From assembly GCF_001584335.1 (NCBI RefSeq), contig NZ_LSBB01000020.1, positions 372,001-436,000 on the forward strand: a stretch of DNA of 64,000 nucleotides, in the 5' to 3' direction. Of this stretch, positions 1-6,994 are shown one piece after another (position 1 is the first letter of the stretch; the number at the start of each line of letters is the position of its first letter). A program made the position numbers and the translations under genes. The notes beneath the pieces are model-generated. The model was not told where the DNA came from, searched no databases, and worked only from the letters and a program-made list of their open reading frames with translations. Source of the stretch: Bacillus atrophaeus. Its GTDB lineage: Bacteria > Bacillota > Bacilli > Bacillales > Bacillaceae.

Positions 1-669
1 GTCGAAAACGGAATGCTGTCCGAAGCTTCGTATAAAGAGCTGCAAGACTATATGAATGATCTTGAAGGAGTCGAAAACGCCCATAAATTTCTCCTCATTG
101 AAGCTGAAGGCATTGCCAAGGAAAAAGACCTGCACGGAGGAGAAGACATTACCCCTGTTTCCGTCGAAATCAAGTCGCTTGCGGAAATTTTGCAAAATGA
201 CGCGCTGTTTTTGGAATACGATGACAAAAGCAGAAATAAACTCCGATCCGCCTTCCGTCTGCCGCCGCTCTATACCGGCGAGGCACAAGAATATAACCGG
301 GCGACAGCCGATACGGCCAGAAAAATAACAGAAGAGCAGGTGTTTCAGCCGGAGAGGAAAATTCTCGTAAACAAACTGAACACGCTTCTTTTGCCGGAAT
401 TGGATATTCATGACGCAAGGCTAACATTAAAAGGACCCGACTTTCGAGATCCGCTTGAGATCGCAAAAGTGCTGGGTCCTTTTATAACGGCTGGTGCAGT
501 TTCTCCTAATGATTTAAGAGATCTTGCCGGACGGGTGCTCGGCAAAACCCTTGAGGAATGGCCGGAAGACATCTACAACAGACCGGCTGCACAAGACGTC
601 GAGCCGCAGGACCAATCCGCTCTTTTACAGGACGTAAAGGAAAGCATTGAAAGTTTAAAAAAGTCCTGA
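1..669 (+). CDS. xkdE: PBSX portal protein, C-terminal part (5' end outside window)
   Basis: The frame is open from base 1, so this is the last ~222 codons of a longer gene and the ATG at 13 is internal. The sequence (DPLEIAKVLGPFITAGAVS, then NDLRDLAGRVLGKTLEEWPE) has the C-terminal character of PBSX-family portal proteins, which form the dodecameric ring at the capsid vertex through which DNA enters. The acidic/Gln-rich tail after residue ~195 looks unstructured. It is followed after 19 bases by xkdF in the same orientation, the normal head-gene order. Identification rests on synteny as well as sequence; the diagnostic N-terminal half is not visible. Confidence 0.85.
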   Translation, partial: VENGMLSEASYKELQDYMNDLEGVENAHKFLLIEAEGIAKEKDLHGGEDITPVSVEIKSLAEILQNDALFLEYDDKSRNKLRSAFRLPPLYTGEAQEYNRATADTARKITEEQVFQPERKILVNKLNTLLLPELDIHDARLTLKGPDFRDPLEIAKVLGPFITAGAVSPNDLRDLAGRVLGKTLEEWPEDIYNRPAAQDVEPQDQSALLQDVKESIESLKKS

Positions 670-688
670 AAGGGGGTGAAAGCAACAG

Positions 689-1558
689 GTGCCGAGAGAA
701 TTGAAAAATGCCAAAATCAGCTTTGTGAGCTATGTGGACAAAGCCGCTAATCAGACGGAGTTTTTCTTTACGAAGTCTGCCGGGCCTCCGGCATTTGAGA
801 AAGAAGTCCGGCTATTTACCAAAAGCGGGAGTGAGGAACAAAAACTCGTGTATGGGATCGTTTACGAACCGGATGTGCCGGATGCGCACGGCGATTATAT
901 GACGGCTGAAGAAATTGAAAAGGCCGCCCACGGTTTTCTCGCGGAGGCCCGCAATATCGACATCAACCACAATTTTCAAAGCGGAACCGGCGAAGTGGTC
1001 GAATCGTATGTGGCGCCGGATGATTTCCAGATCGGCACACGGCTGATTAAAAAGGGCTCATGGGTACTCGTGACAAGAGCGGCCGATGAGGTATGGGAGC
1101 AAATCAAAGCAGGTGTCATCACAGGATACAGTATGGCGGGCACTGCGGATACGCATGAAGAAGAGCCTGATGAAAAAGCATCCGGATTGATGGGTGTATT
1201 CAAGCAGCTGCTGTCTGATCGCGACAGTCAAAGAGGACTGAAAACCAGATTTCAGAAAATGGGGGAGGACACCAAGGATATGAAAAAGGAAGAGATGAAA
1301 GAATCCATTGAACATGCATTGTACCCGCTGTTAAAGCGGCTTGATGCAATCGAAAAAAATACAGAAGCAGCGGAAGAAAAACCGGAGCAGACAGAAGAGG
1401 AAGAGCGTCTGAAAAAGCTTGTGGAAGATATGCTCGCCCCGCTTGTCGAACGCATTGAAGCGCTGGAAAAAACAAGAGGCGCATCAAAACAGACCGCCGA
1501 TGACGGCAACGGGAATGCAGAACAAATCAAAAAATCAATTTGGAGCGGACTGCTGTAA
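689..1558 (+). CDS. xkdF: XkdF, prohead serine protease-like protein
   Basis: 289 residues from a GTG preceded by AAAGGGGGTG. The N-terminal ~190 residues (KISFVSYVDKAANQTEF; VYGIVYEPDVPDAHGDYM; DINHNF; GSWVLVTRA; GVITGYSMAG) fit the XkdF-type family of putative phage serine proteases (S78-like), where the conserved His of INHN and Ser of GYSMAG are the expected active-site residues. The C-terminal third is Glu/Lys-rich coiled coil (residues ~200-265), consistent with a built-in scaffold. It lies between portal and capsid genes, so a role in prohead maturation is inferred. Experimental protease activity is not known to me for this family. Confidence 0.85.
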   Translation: MPRELKNAKISFVSYVDKAANQTEFFFTKSAGPPAFEKEVRLFTKSGSEEQKLVYGIVYEPDVPDAHGDYMTAEEIEKAAHGFLAEARNIDINHNFQSGTGEVVESYVAPDDFQIGTRLIKKGSWVLVTRAADEVWEQIKAGVITGYSMAGTADTHEEEPDEKASGLMGVFKQLLSDRDSQRGLKTRFQKMGEDTKDMKKEEMKESIEHALYPLLKRLDAIEKNTEAAEEKPEQTEEEERLKKLVEDMLAPLVERIEALEKTRGASKQTADDGNGNAEQIKKSIWSGLL

Positions 1559-1582
1559 ACCAGTCAGGAGGAGGAAATCAAT

Positions 1583-2518
1583 TTGAGAAATCAAGACATC
1601 ATTCAAAAAGCGGAAATGTCGCTTTCAGCATTAAAAAGCGGAGGGCTTATGAACCCTGCGCAAGCATCGGCATTTATCCGTATGGTGCAGAACACACCTA
1701 CGATTTTCAGCGAATCCCGTGTGATTCAAATGGAAAACGATTCACAGAAATTTGAGAAAATCGGCTTCGGCCAGCGCATTTTGCGTGCTGCTGAAGAGGG
1801 CAAGGCTTTATCAAATGACGAGCTGACTGTTCCTTCAACGAGCACGGTACAGCTGAACACAAAAGAAGTCATTGCGGAGATTAATATTACGTATGACACG
1901 CTGGAAAACAACATAGAAAAAGACGGGCTCCAGCAAACCATTATGCAAATCCTGGCGGAACGGGCGGCTGTTGATATCGAAGAGCTGATTGTAAACGGTG
2001 ATACTGCTTCCAAGGATCCATACCTCGCACAGCTTGACGGAATCCGTAAACAGGCGGTATCTCACATTGTTGACGCGGCTGGTGAAGAGCTTTCCAGAGG
2101 TACATTTAAAAAAGGGCTGAAGGCCGTCCCGCCGAAATATTTGCGTATCCCGCAGGAATTCAGATTCTATACGTCTCATGGAATGGAAATTGAGTGGAAA
2201 GACCGGGTGGCGGATCGTCAGACGAATTTAGGGGATCTCGCCGTTCAAGGCGGATTGTCTACGGCATTCGGCGTGCCGGTCAAGGGAGTGTCCAATATTC
2301 AGCCTTATACGGTTGGCGAAGGAGACGCGCAATATGATGCGTCTGATATCATTTTGACTCATCCGAAAAATATTATTCTAGGCTTCTCCCGCAATATTAG
2401 AATCGAAGTGGACAAGGATATTCGCTCTCGTAAATTTATTATTGTGTTGACGGCTAAGCTTGACAGTAAATTCGAAGAAGAAGACGCTGTCGCAAAATTG
2501 ATTAACGTGAAAGAATAA
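1583..2518 (+). CDS. xkdG: XkdG, major capsid protein
   Basis: 311 residues, TTG start at 1583 behind a strong AGGAGGAGG. HK97-fold-type major head protein: helical N-terminus, central segment ([21 protein letters not shown]) and a C-terminal strand run ending in KLINVKE. It follows the XkdF protease-like gene by 24 bases, as expected for a head module. In PBSX the capsid packages only ~13 kb random host fragments; that is family knowledge and not visible here. No truncation or frameshift seen. Confidence 0.88.
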   Translation: MRNQDIIQKAEMSLSALKSGGLMNPAQASAFIRMVQNTPTIFSESRVIQMENDSQKFEKIGFGQRILRAAEEGKALSNDELTVPSTSTVQLNTKEVIAEINITYDTLENNIEKDGLQQTIMQILAERAAVDIEELIVNGDTASKDPYLAQLDGIRKQAVSHIVDAAGEELSRGTFKKGLKAVPPKYLRIPQEFRFYTSHGMEIEWKDRVADRQTNLGDLAVQGGLSTAFGVPVKGVSNIQPYTVGEGDAQYDASDIILTHPKNIILGFSRNIRIEVDKDIRSRKFIIVLTAKLDSKFEEEDAVAKLINVKE

Positions 2519-2541
2519 ACCGGAAATGGGGTTGTCAGCTT

Positions 2542-2925
2542 ATGCTTATTGAACCGACTGACGTTGCCTCTTATTCAGTCTTTGAACAGGTGCAAAACAG
2601 ACCGGAGCATTTGCTTACGCAGGATATTATCGAAGCTGAGGCGGAGGCGGCAAGAATCACAGGCCACCATTTTACGGATGCCGTTTATGTTCCGCTTCCC
2701 GACAAAGCCAGACTTGCTTTGCTTAAGCTCGCCCAATATTTTGCGCTGGTAAACAGCGATGAAACGAGTGTTTCAAGCTATCAGTCTGAAAAAATGGGAG
2801 ACTATTCTTACACCATCTCAACAAATGGCGGTATTCAAAAGCCTGACGTATATAACCTGCTTCAGGAGTACATTGCTGCCGGATATTCTCCTGCGTCCTC
2901 CAAACTCAAGGTGCGGACACTATGA
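2542..2925 (+). CDS. YqbG-like head-tail connector (DUF3199 type)
   Basis: 127 residues; ATG at 2542 after GGGGTTGTC. It resembles the skin-element protein YqbG, a small helical connector of the gp6/gp15 kind: an N-terminal helix pair (IIEAEAEAARITGHHF), then KARLALLKLAQYFALV and a Tyr-rich C-terminus. It sits directly after the capsid gene and overlaps xkdH by 4 bases (ATGA), the usual place for the first head-tail adaptor. I leave the symbol empty because naming of this locus differs between annotations. Confidence 0.75.
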   Translation: MLIEPTDVASYSVFEQVQNRPEHLLTQDIIEAEAEAARITGHHFTDAVYVPLPDKARLALLKLAQYFALVNSDETSVSSYQSEKMGDYSYTISTNGGIQKPDVYNLLQEYIAAGYSPASSKLKVRTL

Positions 2926-3278
2926 GCTATACACGGATGCTTGTTCATCGTTGTGATATTTATCATGAAACGGCCGCACCGGCACCAAGCGGGAAGTTCG
3001 GAATTCCGGCGAACAAGCTTCAGCCTGTTTTTACTTATCCGGACACGCCTGATGAACAGAATGTGCCCTGTTATTTCACAGAAAAACAGCAGCAGCTGAT
3101 TCAGCAGCTTCCGAACCATACGGTTTATCGCAGCTTTCTCGTCCACTTTCCATTATCAGCGGATGTTCGTGTAAACGACAAGGTGATATGGGATGGTGTC
3201 GGTTATATTTTGGAGTTGCCGAAAAAGCTGAGAAACCACCATTGGGAAGTCACTGCTGTCAGGGATGAAAGCCTATGA
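2922..3278 (+). CDS. xkdH: XkdH, head-closure protein (DUF3599 type)
   Basis: 118 residues, mostly beta (CDIYHETAAPAPSGKFGIP; PCYFTEKQQQLI; SFLVHFPLSADVRVNDKVIW; WEVTAVRDESL). Position two after the capsid gene and size match XkdH/YqbH, presumed head-completion or stopper proteins. It overlaps both neighbours by 4 bases, so translation is probably coupled. Function is by position and family, not shown by motifs. Confidence 0.8.
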   Translation: MSYTRMLVHRCDIYHETAAPAPSGKFGIPANKLQPVFTYPDTPDEQNVPCYFTEKQQQLIQQLPNHTVYRSFLVHFPLSADVRVNDKVIWDGVGYILELPKKLRNHHWEVTAVRDESL

Positions 3279-3763
3279 AAATCAAAGGGCTTTCAAAATT
3301 AAACGCTTCACTTAAAGAAGCCGCATCCGGGGGATTTTCCCGTCAGGCTGCCAAATGGCTGGAGCAATCCGGACAAGACTTTCTGGATATGGTGCAAGAC
3401 GAACTGATCAGTTCTCAAACCATTGATACGGAGAGGCTGTTTTCTTCATTTCAAAAAGGGGACGCCGATCATATTTGGATCGCAGAAAGCGGCGGCTTAT
3501 CCCTTGAAGTCGGTTCGAACCTTGAATATGCGTCGTTTGTGAACGACGGCCGCTGGACAACTGAAGGCGACGGCGTGAAATGGGTGCCGGGTTATTTTCA
3601 AAGCGCGCGGTTCGTCTATGATCCTGCCTCTTCAACCGGAATGGCGCTTAAGAAAAAATGGGTCAGCGGCACAGGCTATTGGGACAATGCGCTTATTTTA
3701 TTTGAACAGGTATTTGCAAAGTCATTGGAGCAAAAATTGCGTCAATGGCTCAAGACATTGTAA
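3275..3763 (+). CDS. xkdI: XkdI, HK97 gp10-like tail-completion protein
   Basis: 162 residues. The pattern GGFSRQAAKWLEQSGQDFLDMVQ, then GDADHIWIAESGGLSLEVGSNLEYASFVNDG and a C-terminal amphipathic helix is characteristic of HK97 gp10-like proteins, which join tail to neck. ATG at 3275 overlaps the xkdH stop. It is followed by a strong Shine-Dalgarno sequence for xkdJ that overlaps its stop codon. Confidence 0.8.
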   Translation: MKIKGLSKLNASLKEAASGGFSRQAAKWLEQSGQDFLDMVQDELISSQTIDTERLFSSFQKGDADHIWIAESGGLSLEVGSNLEYASFVNDGRWTTEGDGVKWVPGYFQSARFVYDPASSTGMALKKKWVSGTGYWDNALILFEQVFAKSLEQKLRQWLKTL

Positions 3764-3774
3764 GGAGGAATGGG

Positions 3775-4215
3775 ATGAACAGTGAAACAGGATCAATTAT
3801 GGCTTTTTTCTACAAGCAATGGCCTGTCCCGATTTATGACAGCGAACTGCCTGATCATTTTCAGATTCCGTCATTATATGTCCCCGTTCCTTCTGTTTTT
3901 GAAGAAACCGATACGGTATCAACCTTCAAGAAAACCTACAGTCTCAATATGAAGCTGTTCCACACGGATTCCGCCCTGGCGCTGAAAGAAGCAGACCGGC
4001 TCGCCGACACAGTCAGGGAGTGCAGAAATATCGTTCCGCTGCTTGATGAGTCAGGCGCTGAAACAGGTGACTTTATTCGGATTACACGGATGGAAACGAG
4101 GATTGGAGACAGGGGCGAGGCGGTGATGACCGTCCGCTGGAGCAGCCGGTACTACTATCAAAAGACGGAACAGCCTGTTTTGCAGGATATTGATATAAAC
4201 AGCGGGGTGAAGTAA
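3775..4215 (+). CDS. xkdJ: XkdJ, tail terminator-like protein
   Basis: An in-frame ATG exists at 3745 inside xkdI, but AAGGAGG at 3762-3768 lies 6 bases before the ATG at 3775, so I choose 3775 (146 residues). Size and order correspond to XkdJ/YqbJ. It has mixed alpha/beta sequence with a central SFKKTYSLNMKLFHTDS strand and EADRLADTVRECRNIVPL helix, as in tail-terminator proteins (lambda gpU-like fold); this fold assignment is inference. Confidence 0.7.
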   Translation: MNSETGSIMAFFYKQWPVPIYDSELPDHFQIPSLYVPVPSVFEETDTVSTFKKTYSLNMKLFHTDSALALKEADRLADTVRECRNIVPLLDESGAETGDFIRITRMETRIGDRGEAVMTVRWSSRYYYQKTEQPVLQDIDINSGVK

Positions 4216-4217
4216 AA

Positions 4218-4427
4218 GTGAAAAAAAACAATACCATAAAGGCTGGAAAAACTGAGGGAACAGAAGCTCTTTTTGACACAGCCGATTTAACCAAGCACGC
4301 AAAGGAGCTTTTCGGCGTAAAACCGGAAATTCTCCGGGGGGCTTTATTCGGCGTGCAAAAAACACATATGACAAAATCAGAAGTGCGTAAGTACATCCAA
4401 ACATTTTTAACCAAGGAGGTCATGTAA
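4218..4427 (+). CDS. Small PBSX tail protein (69 aa) before the sheath gene
   Basis: 69 residues, GTG start two bases after the xkdJ stop, ending one base before the xkdK ATG. Basic N-terminus, then DTADLTKHAKELFGVKPEIL and a KSEVRKYIQTFLTKEV helix. Short genes at this site are conserved between PBSX and skin; function unknown. The KEVM codons carry the AAGGAGG used for xkdK, so stop and start are coupled. Confidence 0.75.
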   Translation: MKKNNTIKAGKTEGTEALFDTADLTKHAKELFGVKPEILRGALFGVQKTHMTKSEVRKYIQTFLTKEVM

Positions 4428-4428
4428 T

Positions 4429-5829
4429 ATGAATGGCGGAACATTTACAACAGGCAAAGAAAAAGATCGTGCAGGCATTTATTTTAACTTTAAAACAACG
4501 GCACAGGAACGGGTATCACTCGGTGAACGGGGGACTGTAGCGCTTCCTGTCGCATCAAACTGGGGAGAGGCCAAAACCTTTGTGTCCATTTCAAGTGTGG
4601 AAGATCTGAATAAAAAGGTAGGTCTCAGTATCGAAGATCCTTCTTTGCTGCTTTTGCGTGAAGCGAAGAAAAATGCGCAAACGGTACTGATGTATCGCCT
4701 GACAGAAGGTGTCCGTGCGTCAGCGGATATCGCAGAAGGCGTAAAAGCGACCGCTTTATACGGAGGCTCAAAAGGAAATGACATCATCATCCGTGTCAAT
4801 GAAAATGTGCTTGATTCCCAAGCGTTTGATGTCACCACCTATATGGACGAATCCGAAGTCGATAAGCAAACAGTCAAGAAAGCAGAAGAGTTAACGGCAA
4901 ACGGCTATGTTTCCTTCACAGGAGCAGGCGATCTGTCCGCCTCAATTCCTTTGACAGGCTCGGAGGAAGAATCAACAGGGGGCACATTAAGCGCGGCAGC
5001 CGGCATCCGTTTGTCGGGCGGGACTGATAAAACGCCTGTGAACTCGGATTATACTGATTTCTTAGCCGCTGCTGAAACAGAAAACTTCGATGTGATCGCG
5101 CTGCCGGTTGCTGATAACGACCAGCTGAAAGCGACGTTTGCCGCTTTCATTCAACGTCTGCGCGACGGCCAAGGGCAAAAGGTGCAAGGCGTAACAGCCC
5201 ATTACCATGGGGATTATGAAGGCATTATTAATGTGACAGAAGGGGTGCTCCTAGAGGACGGCACAGAAGTAACAGCCGAGAAAGCAACTGCTTGGGTTGC
5301 GGGCGCAAGCGCCGGTGCCACTTTCAATCAATCCCTGACATTTGTGGAATACGAGGGAGCTGTTGATGTGTTAAACCGCCTTGATCACGACAGCATTGTC
5401 GAGCGCCTTGGCAAGGGTGAATTTCTCTTTACGTATGACGCGCGCGATAAGTCCGTCAGCGTAGAAAAAGACATTAACTCATTAACGACTTTTACAGCTG
5501 AGAAAAACAAAAAGTTTGCGAAAAATAAAATTGTCCGTGTGCTTGATGCGGTTAATAACGATTTAACACGTGAGCTGAAAGCCTTAATTAAATCAAGGAA
5601 AGGCAGCGGAAGCGATATTCCGGCATCTGAGGACGGGCTTCAGTATGTGAAAACAATGATTACTCAATACATGACCACTCTTCAGGATGCGGACGGCATT
5701 ACTGATTTTGATTCAGATGAAGATATTTCAATTGCTCTGAATGAAGACCGTGACGGCTTCCTCATTGATCTCGCCGTGAAACCTATGGACGCAGCAGAAA
5801 AATTCTACTTTAACGTGGAGGTAAACTAA
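4429..5829 (+). CDS. xkdK: XkdK, contractile tail sheath protein
   Basis: 466 residues. N-terminal strand ending RVSLGERGTVALP, the middle ALPVADNDQLKATFAAFIQRLR, and C-terminal DGFLIDLAVKPMDAAEKFYF are typical of myophage sheath proteins. The C-terminal segment forms the inter-subunit handshake. It polymerises around the tube and contracts at injection. It starts one base after the previous stop and precedes the tube gene by one base, giving a tight sheath-tube pair. Complete and undisturbed. Confidence 0.93.
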   Translation: MNGGTFTTGKEKDRAGIYFNFKTTAQERVSLGERGTVALPVASNWGEAKTFVSISSVEDLNKKVGLSIEDPSLLLLREAKKNAQTVLMYRLTEGVRASADIAEGVKATALYGGSKGNDIIIRVNENVLDSQAFDVTTYMDESEVDKQTVKKAEELTANGYVSFTGAGDLSASIPLTGSEEESTGGTLSAAAGIRLSGGTDKTPVNSDYTDFLAAAETENFDVIALPVADNDQLKATFAAFIQRLRDGQGQKVQGVTAHYHGDYEGIINVTEGVLLEDGTEVTAEKATAWVAGASAGATFNQSLTFVEYEGAVDVLNRLDHDSIVERLGKGEFLFTYDARDKSVSVEKDINSLTTFTAEKNKKFAKNKIVRVLDAVNNDLTRELKALIKSRKGSGSDIPASEDGLQYVKTMITQYMTTLQDADGITDFDSDEDISIALNEDRDGFLIDLAVKPMDAAEKFYFNVEVN

Positions 5830-5830
5830 G

Positions 5831-6274
5831 ATGGCATTAAAAGCACAAAATACAATTTCAGGTAAAGAAGGCCGCTTATTTCTCGATGGAGAAGAAATGG
5901 CGCACATTAAAACCTTTGAAGCAAACGTAGAGAAAAACAAATCTGAAGTTAACATTATGGGACGCCGAATGACAGGCCATAAAACAACAGGCGCAAACGG
6001 AACAGGCACAGCGACGTTTTACAAAGTCACATCAAAATTTGTGATCCTCATGATGGATTACGTGAAAAAAGGCAGCGATCCTTATTTCACCCTGCAGGCT
6101 GTGTTAGATGATAAATCTTCCGGAAGAGGCACGGAACGAGTCACGCTTTACGACGTAAACTTCGACTCCGCAAAAATCGCCAGCCTCGATGTAGATTCAG
6201 AAGCATTAGAGGAAGAAGTCCCGTTTACATTTGAAGATTTTGACGTGCCGGAGAAGCTTGCAGATACTTTTTAA
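5831..6274 (+). CDS. xkdM: XkdM, tail tube protein
   Basis: 147 residues. It reads as the phage tail tube family: GKEGRLFLDGEEMAHIKTFEANV, then RRMTGHKTTGANGTGTATFYK and the terminal EEVPFTFEDFDVPEKL. Forms the rigid hexameric inner tube through which cargo passes. Translation is presumably coupled to xkdK (1-base gap). Downstream is a terminator-like hairpin before xkdN. Confidence 0.92.
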   Translation: MALKAQNTISGKEGRLFLDGEEMAHIKTFEANVEKNKSEVNIMGRRMTGHKTTGANGTGTATFYKVTSKFVILMMDYVKKGSDPYFTLQAVLDDKSSGRGTERVTLYDVNFDSAKIASLDVDSEALEEEVPFTFEDFDVPEKLADTF

Positions 6275-6292
6275 TTGAATGGCTTTCAGATG

Positions 6293-6326
6293 AAAACAGA
6301 TCTTCTGCTAAGAGGGTCTGTTTTTT
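6293..6326 (+). terminator. Terminator-like hairpin between tube and chaperone genes
   Basis: AACAGATC (6295-6302) pairs with GGTCTGTT (one G-U pair) across a 12-base loop and is followed by a run of T. It sits inside the late operon between xkdM and xkdN. Inference: partial termination would give more sheath and tube than downstream proteins. Confidence 0.55.
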
Positions 6327-6365
6327 AAAAAACATATAAAACTAACGATCAGAGGAGTTTTTAAT

Positions 6366-6812
6366 ATGAGCGAAAAAAACGAACAAGTATATGATCTCTC
6401 TTTCTTTATGCCTGGAAAAACAATTGAAGCTGAGGAAATTAAAGTGCCGATTTCAAAGCGTTTTGTTGATAAAAAAGGGAATATGGTGCCTTTCACTTTT
6501 AAAGCGATCACAACAGAGCGCATTGACGAATTGGAGAAGGAGAGCACAACCTATAAAAACGTTAAAGGTAAAGGGCGTGTAAAAGATTTAGACAGCCAGC
6601 GATTCTATGCGCGCATCGCGGTAGAATCTACGATTTACCCAGATTTCCGTTCCAAAGAGCTTAGAGAAGCGTACAAAACAGCTGATCCGGTAGAGGTAGC
6701 AAAACGTGTCCTTTCCGTCGGCGGTGAATATGCGAATTGGTTAAACAAAGCAATTGAGATTAATGGATTTGAAGATGAATTAGAGGATCTGGAAGAAGAA
6801 GTAAAAAACTAG
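6366..6812 (+). CDS. xkdN: XkdN, tail assembly chaperone (short product)
   Basis: 148 residues, ATG after AGAGGAG. Acidic/basic helical protein (KVPISKRFVDKKGNMVPFTF; RFYARIAVESTIYPDFRSKELREAYKT) in the gpG position between tube and tape measure. Its last two codons form the 3' part of a slippery heptamer (A AAA AAC, 6803-6809) immediately before the UAG stop at 6810. Ribosomes slipping -1 would extend it by 61 codons (see next entry). The chaperone binds the tape measure during tail-tube assembly. Confidence 0.88.
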   Translation: MSEKNEQVYDLSFFMPGKTIEAEEIKVPISKRFVDKKGNMVPFTFKAITTERIDELEKESTTYKNVKGKGRVKDLDSQRFYARIAVESTIYPDFRSKELREAYKTADPVEVAKRVLSVGGEYANWLNKAIEINGFEDELEDLEEEVKN

Positions 6813-6994
6813 TCGAGGATGGGCATAAAGAAGCCGTGTATCTCTATTATGCGATGCACGAGCTTCATTATTCTCCATCAGACTTATTAGAACTGTATGA
6901 AGCGCCGAGACATTTCAAGGCTTTTTTATACGGATTGATCAGCTATAAGCTGGATGTCCTTGAAAAACAAGCAAAGAAAGGAGGAGCATCTTAA
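6809..6994 (+). CDS. -1 frameshift extension of XkdN (gpGT-type chaperone)
   Basis: Open frame reached only by -1 slippage at 6803-6809: reading resumes at base 6809 and gives 61 residues, including YLYYAMHELHYSP, LLELYEAPRHFKAFLYGL and a Lys-rich end, stopping at 6992-6994 directly against the xkdO start. There is no convincing independent start with a ribosome binding site, so I read it as the T domain of a fusion of ~209 residues. Conserved -1 frameshifting in tail chaperones of long-tailed phages is established; for this locus it is a prediction from the heptamer. Confidence 0.82.
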   Translation, partial: LVEDGHKEAVYLYYAMHELHYSPSDLLELYEAPRHFKAFLYGLISYKLDVLEKQAKKGGAS

